DNA of 6,594 nt from Clostridiales bacterium UBA6388. Its GTDB lineage: Bacteria > Bacillota > Clostridia > Oscillospirales > Oscillospiraceae. Positions 5,922-6,594 of the stretch are shown piece by piece (within the stretch, counting starts at the first letter, position 1; each line of letters starts with the position of its first letter). Made by a program: the position numbers and the translations under genes. The DNA lies in assembly GCA_002437575.1 (NCBI GenBank), contig DJQK01000013.1, positions 2,884 through 9,477 of the forward strand, in the 5' to 3' direction. The notes below the pieces were generated by a model. That model was not told the DNA's origin and made no database searches. It saw only the letters and a list, made by a program, of their open reading frames with translations.

Positions 5922-5943
5922 GGGCCGATGTGGGCATCGGCCC
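5922..5943. repeat. Perfect stem-loop B (REP-like)
   Basis: GGGCCGATG (5922-5930), loop TGGG, CATCGGCCC (5935-5943): a perfect 9-bp stem. The right flank continues CTACG (5944-5948); the left flank is CGT directly before GGG, so the two flanks would pair fully if an AG were restored on the left. This suggests the left arm lost two bases. No T-run follows, so it is not a standard terminator. Confidence 0.75.
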
Positions 5944-6001
5944 CTACGCAGATCAAGAGACGTCGCACACCCTTTGTAGGGGCGGACGCCCCTGTCCGCC
6001 C
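5941..6001. repeat. Composite inverted repeat plus stem-loop C (REP-like)
   Basis: CCCCTAC (5941-5947) and GTAGGGG (5976-5982) form a perfect 7-bp inverted repeat across 28 nt. Overlapping its right arm, GGGCGGAC (5980-5987), a 6-nt loop and GTCCGCCC (5994-6001) form a perfect 8-bp stem. GTAGGGGCGGACGCCCCTG-like sequences are, from memory, common dispersed elements in intergenic regions of Oscillospiraceae genomes; I could not check this. Elements B and C are thus arranged as converging units sharing GTAGGGG ends. Confidence 0.7.
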
Positions 6002-6052
6002 GCGTAAAACGGAAATTATAAATAGAATTGAGATAAATAGGAGACTGACACT

Positions 6053-6594
6053 ATGAATCGTAAGTATCGTAAGACTGTCATCGCCGGCAACTGGAAGATG
6101 AACAAGACCCCATCCGAGACCAAGGAGTTCATGACCGAGTTCAAGACCATCATGCCCAAGGGCCGTTGGTGCGACGTGGCGCTGTGCGTTCCCGCCGTCT
6201 GCATCCCCGCAGCCGTTCGCGCCATGCGCGAGACCAGAGTGGGCATCGGCGCAGAAAACTGCAACGCCAACGCCTCCGGCGCCTACACCGGCGAGATCGC
6301 GGCCAATATGCTCGTGGACGCGGGCTGTAAGTACGTCATTCTCGGCCACTCTGAGCGCCGCGCCATGGGCGAGACGAACGAAGATGTGAACGCGAAGGTC
6401 CTCACGGCGCTGGAAAACGGTCTCGTGCCCATCATGTGCGTCGGCGAAAGCCTCGAGCAGCGCGAGCAGGGCATCACCGAAGAGTGGATCACCATGCAGA
6501 TCAAGAGCGGCCTGCACGGCGTCGGCGAAGATAAGATCCGCAAGATGATCATTGCCTACGAGCCCATCTGGGCCATCGGCACCGGCAAGACCGC
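6053..6594 (+). CDS. tpiA: Triosephosphate isomerase, N-terminal 180 residues (3' end outside window)
   Basis: Glycolytic TIM-barrel enzyme interconverting dihydroxyacetone phosphate and glyceraldehyde 3-phosphate in the cytoplasm. Visible catalytic residues are N13 and K15 in AGNWKMN (11-17), H99 in ILGHSERR (96-103) and E170 in AYEPIWAIGTGKT (168-180), the family signature; C129 lies in MCVGE (128-132). The family is about 250 residues, so about 70 residues lie to the right, including the phosphate-binding C-terminal loops. ATG at 6053 follows AGGAG (6039-6043) by 9 nt. The 213-nt spacer after pgk is unusually long for two genes normally packed together and is filled by hairpin repeats. Probably co-transcribed with pgk; an AT-rich stretch at 6013-6038 contains -10-like TATAAA and TAGAAT but no matching -35. 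Confidence 0.98.
   Translation, partial: MNRKYRKTVIAGNWKMNKTPSETKEFMTEFKTIMPKGRWCDVALCVPAVCIPAAVRAMRETRVGIGAENCNANASGAYTGEIAANMLVDAGCKYVILGHSERRAMGETNEDVNAKVLTALENGLVPIMCVGESLEQREQGITEEWITMQIKSGLHGVGEDKIRKMIIAYEPIWAIGTGKT

Noticed and set aside
5870..6001. Hairpin cluster as a CRISPR array or intrinsic terminator
   Set aside because: Units are few, degenerate and palindromic with no uniform spacers, and no T-run follows any stem.
6013..6038. Possible tpiA promoter in the AT-rich stretch
   Set aside because: TATAAA and TAGAAT look like -10 elements, but no -35 sits at 16-18 nt; the GC-rich repeat occupies that place.

Overview
The window carries core bacterial genes with Clostridia-type sequences and gene order. 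It is GC-rich with C/G-ending codons, has strong AGGAGG-type ribosome binding sites, and shows a parA-parB-(membrane protein)-serS block of the kind found near the replication origin in many Clostridia. I infer a Firmicute of the Oscillospirales/Ruminococcaceae type; the species cannot be read from this window. No phage, plasmid, CRISPR, toxin-antitoxin or other defence genes are visible.

Left part (1-3038, minus strand): an operon-like cluster reading right to left. It holds parA (Soj-type ATPase), parB (Spo0J-type CTPase/DNA-binding protein), an unrecognised single-pass membrane coiled-coil protein, and the first 280 codons of serS (seryl-tRNA synthetase), which runs off the left edge. The joins are very tight: parA-parB 2 nt apart, parB-membrane protein sharing one base (TAATG), membrane protein-serS 15 nt apart. 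The ribosome binding sites of parB and of the membrane protein lie inside the last codons of the gene before them, so translational coupling is likely. ParA and ParB should act together in chromosome partitioning; no parS site is visible here.

Middle (3039-3251): a 213-nt divergent intergenic region with a good minus-strand parA promoter, a hairpin in the predicted parA leader, and a good plus-strand ung promoter.

Right part (3252-6594, plus strand): ung (uracil-DNA glycosylase), then trmL (tRNA 2'-O-methyltransferase) with its own near-consensus promoter, then the glycolytic genes pgk and tpiA; tpiA is cut by the right edge. Pgk and triosephosphate isomerase work next to each other in lower glycolysis. 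No gap (GAPDH) gene precedes pgk here; trmL takes that place.

The least ordinary parts are the 213-nt pgk-tpiA spacer, which holds a cluster of stem-loops that look like copies of a GC-rich dispersed repeat, and the small membrane coiled-coil protein between parB and serS, where Clostridia often carry a DUF4446 protein. I found no convincing sign of a wholly new multi-gene system.
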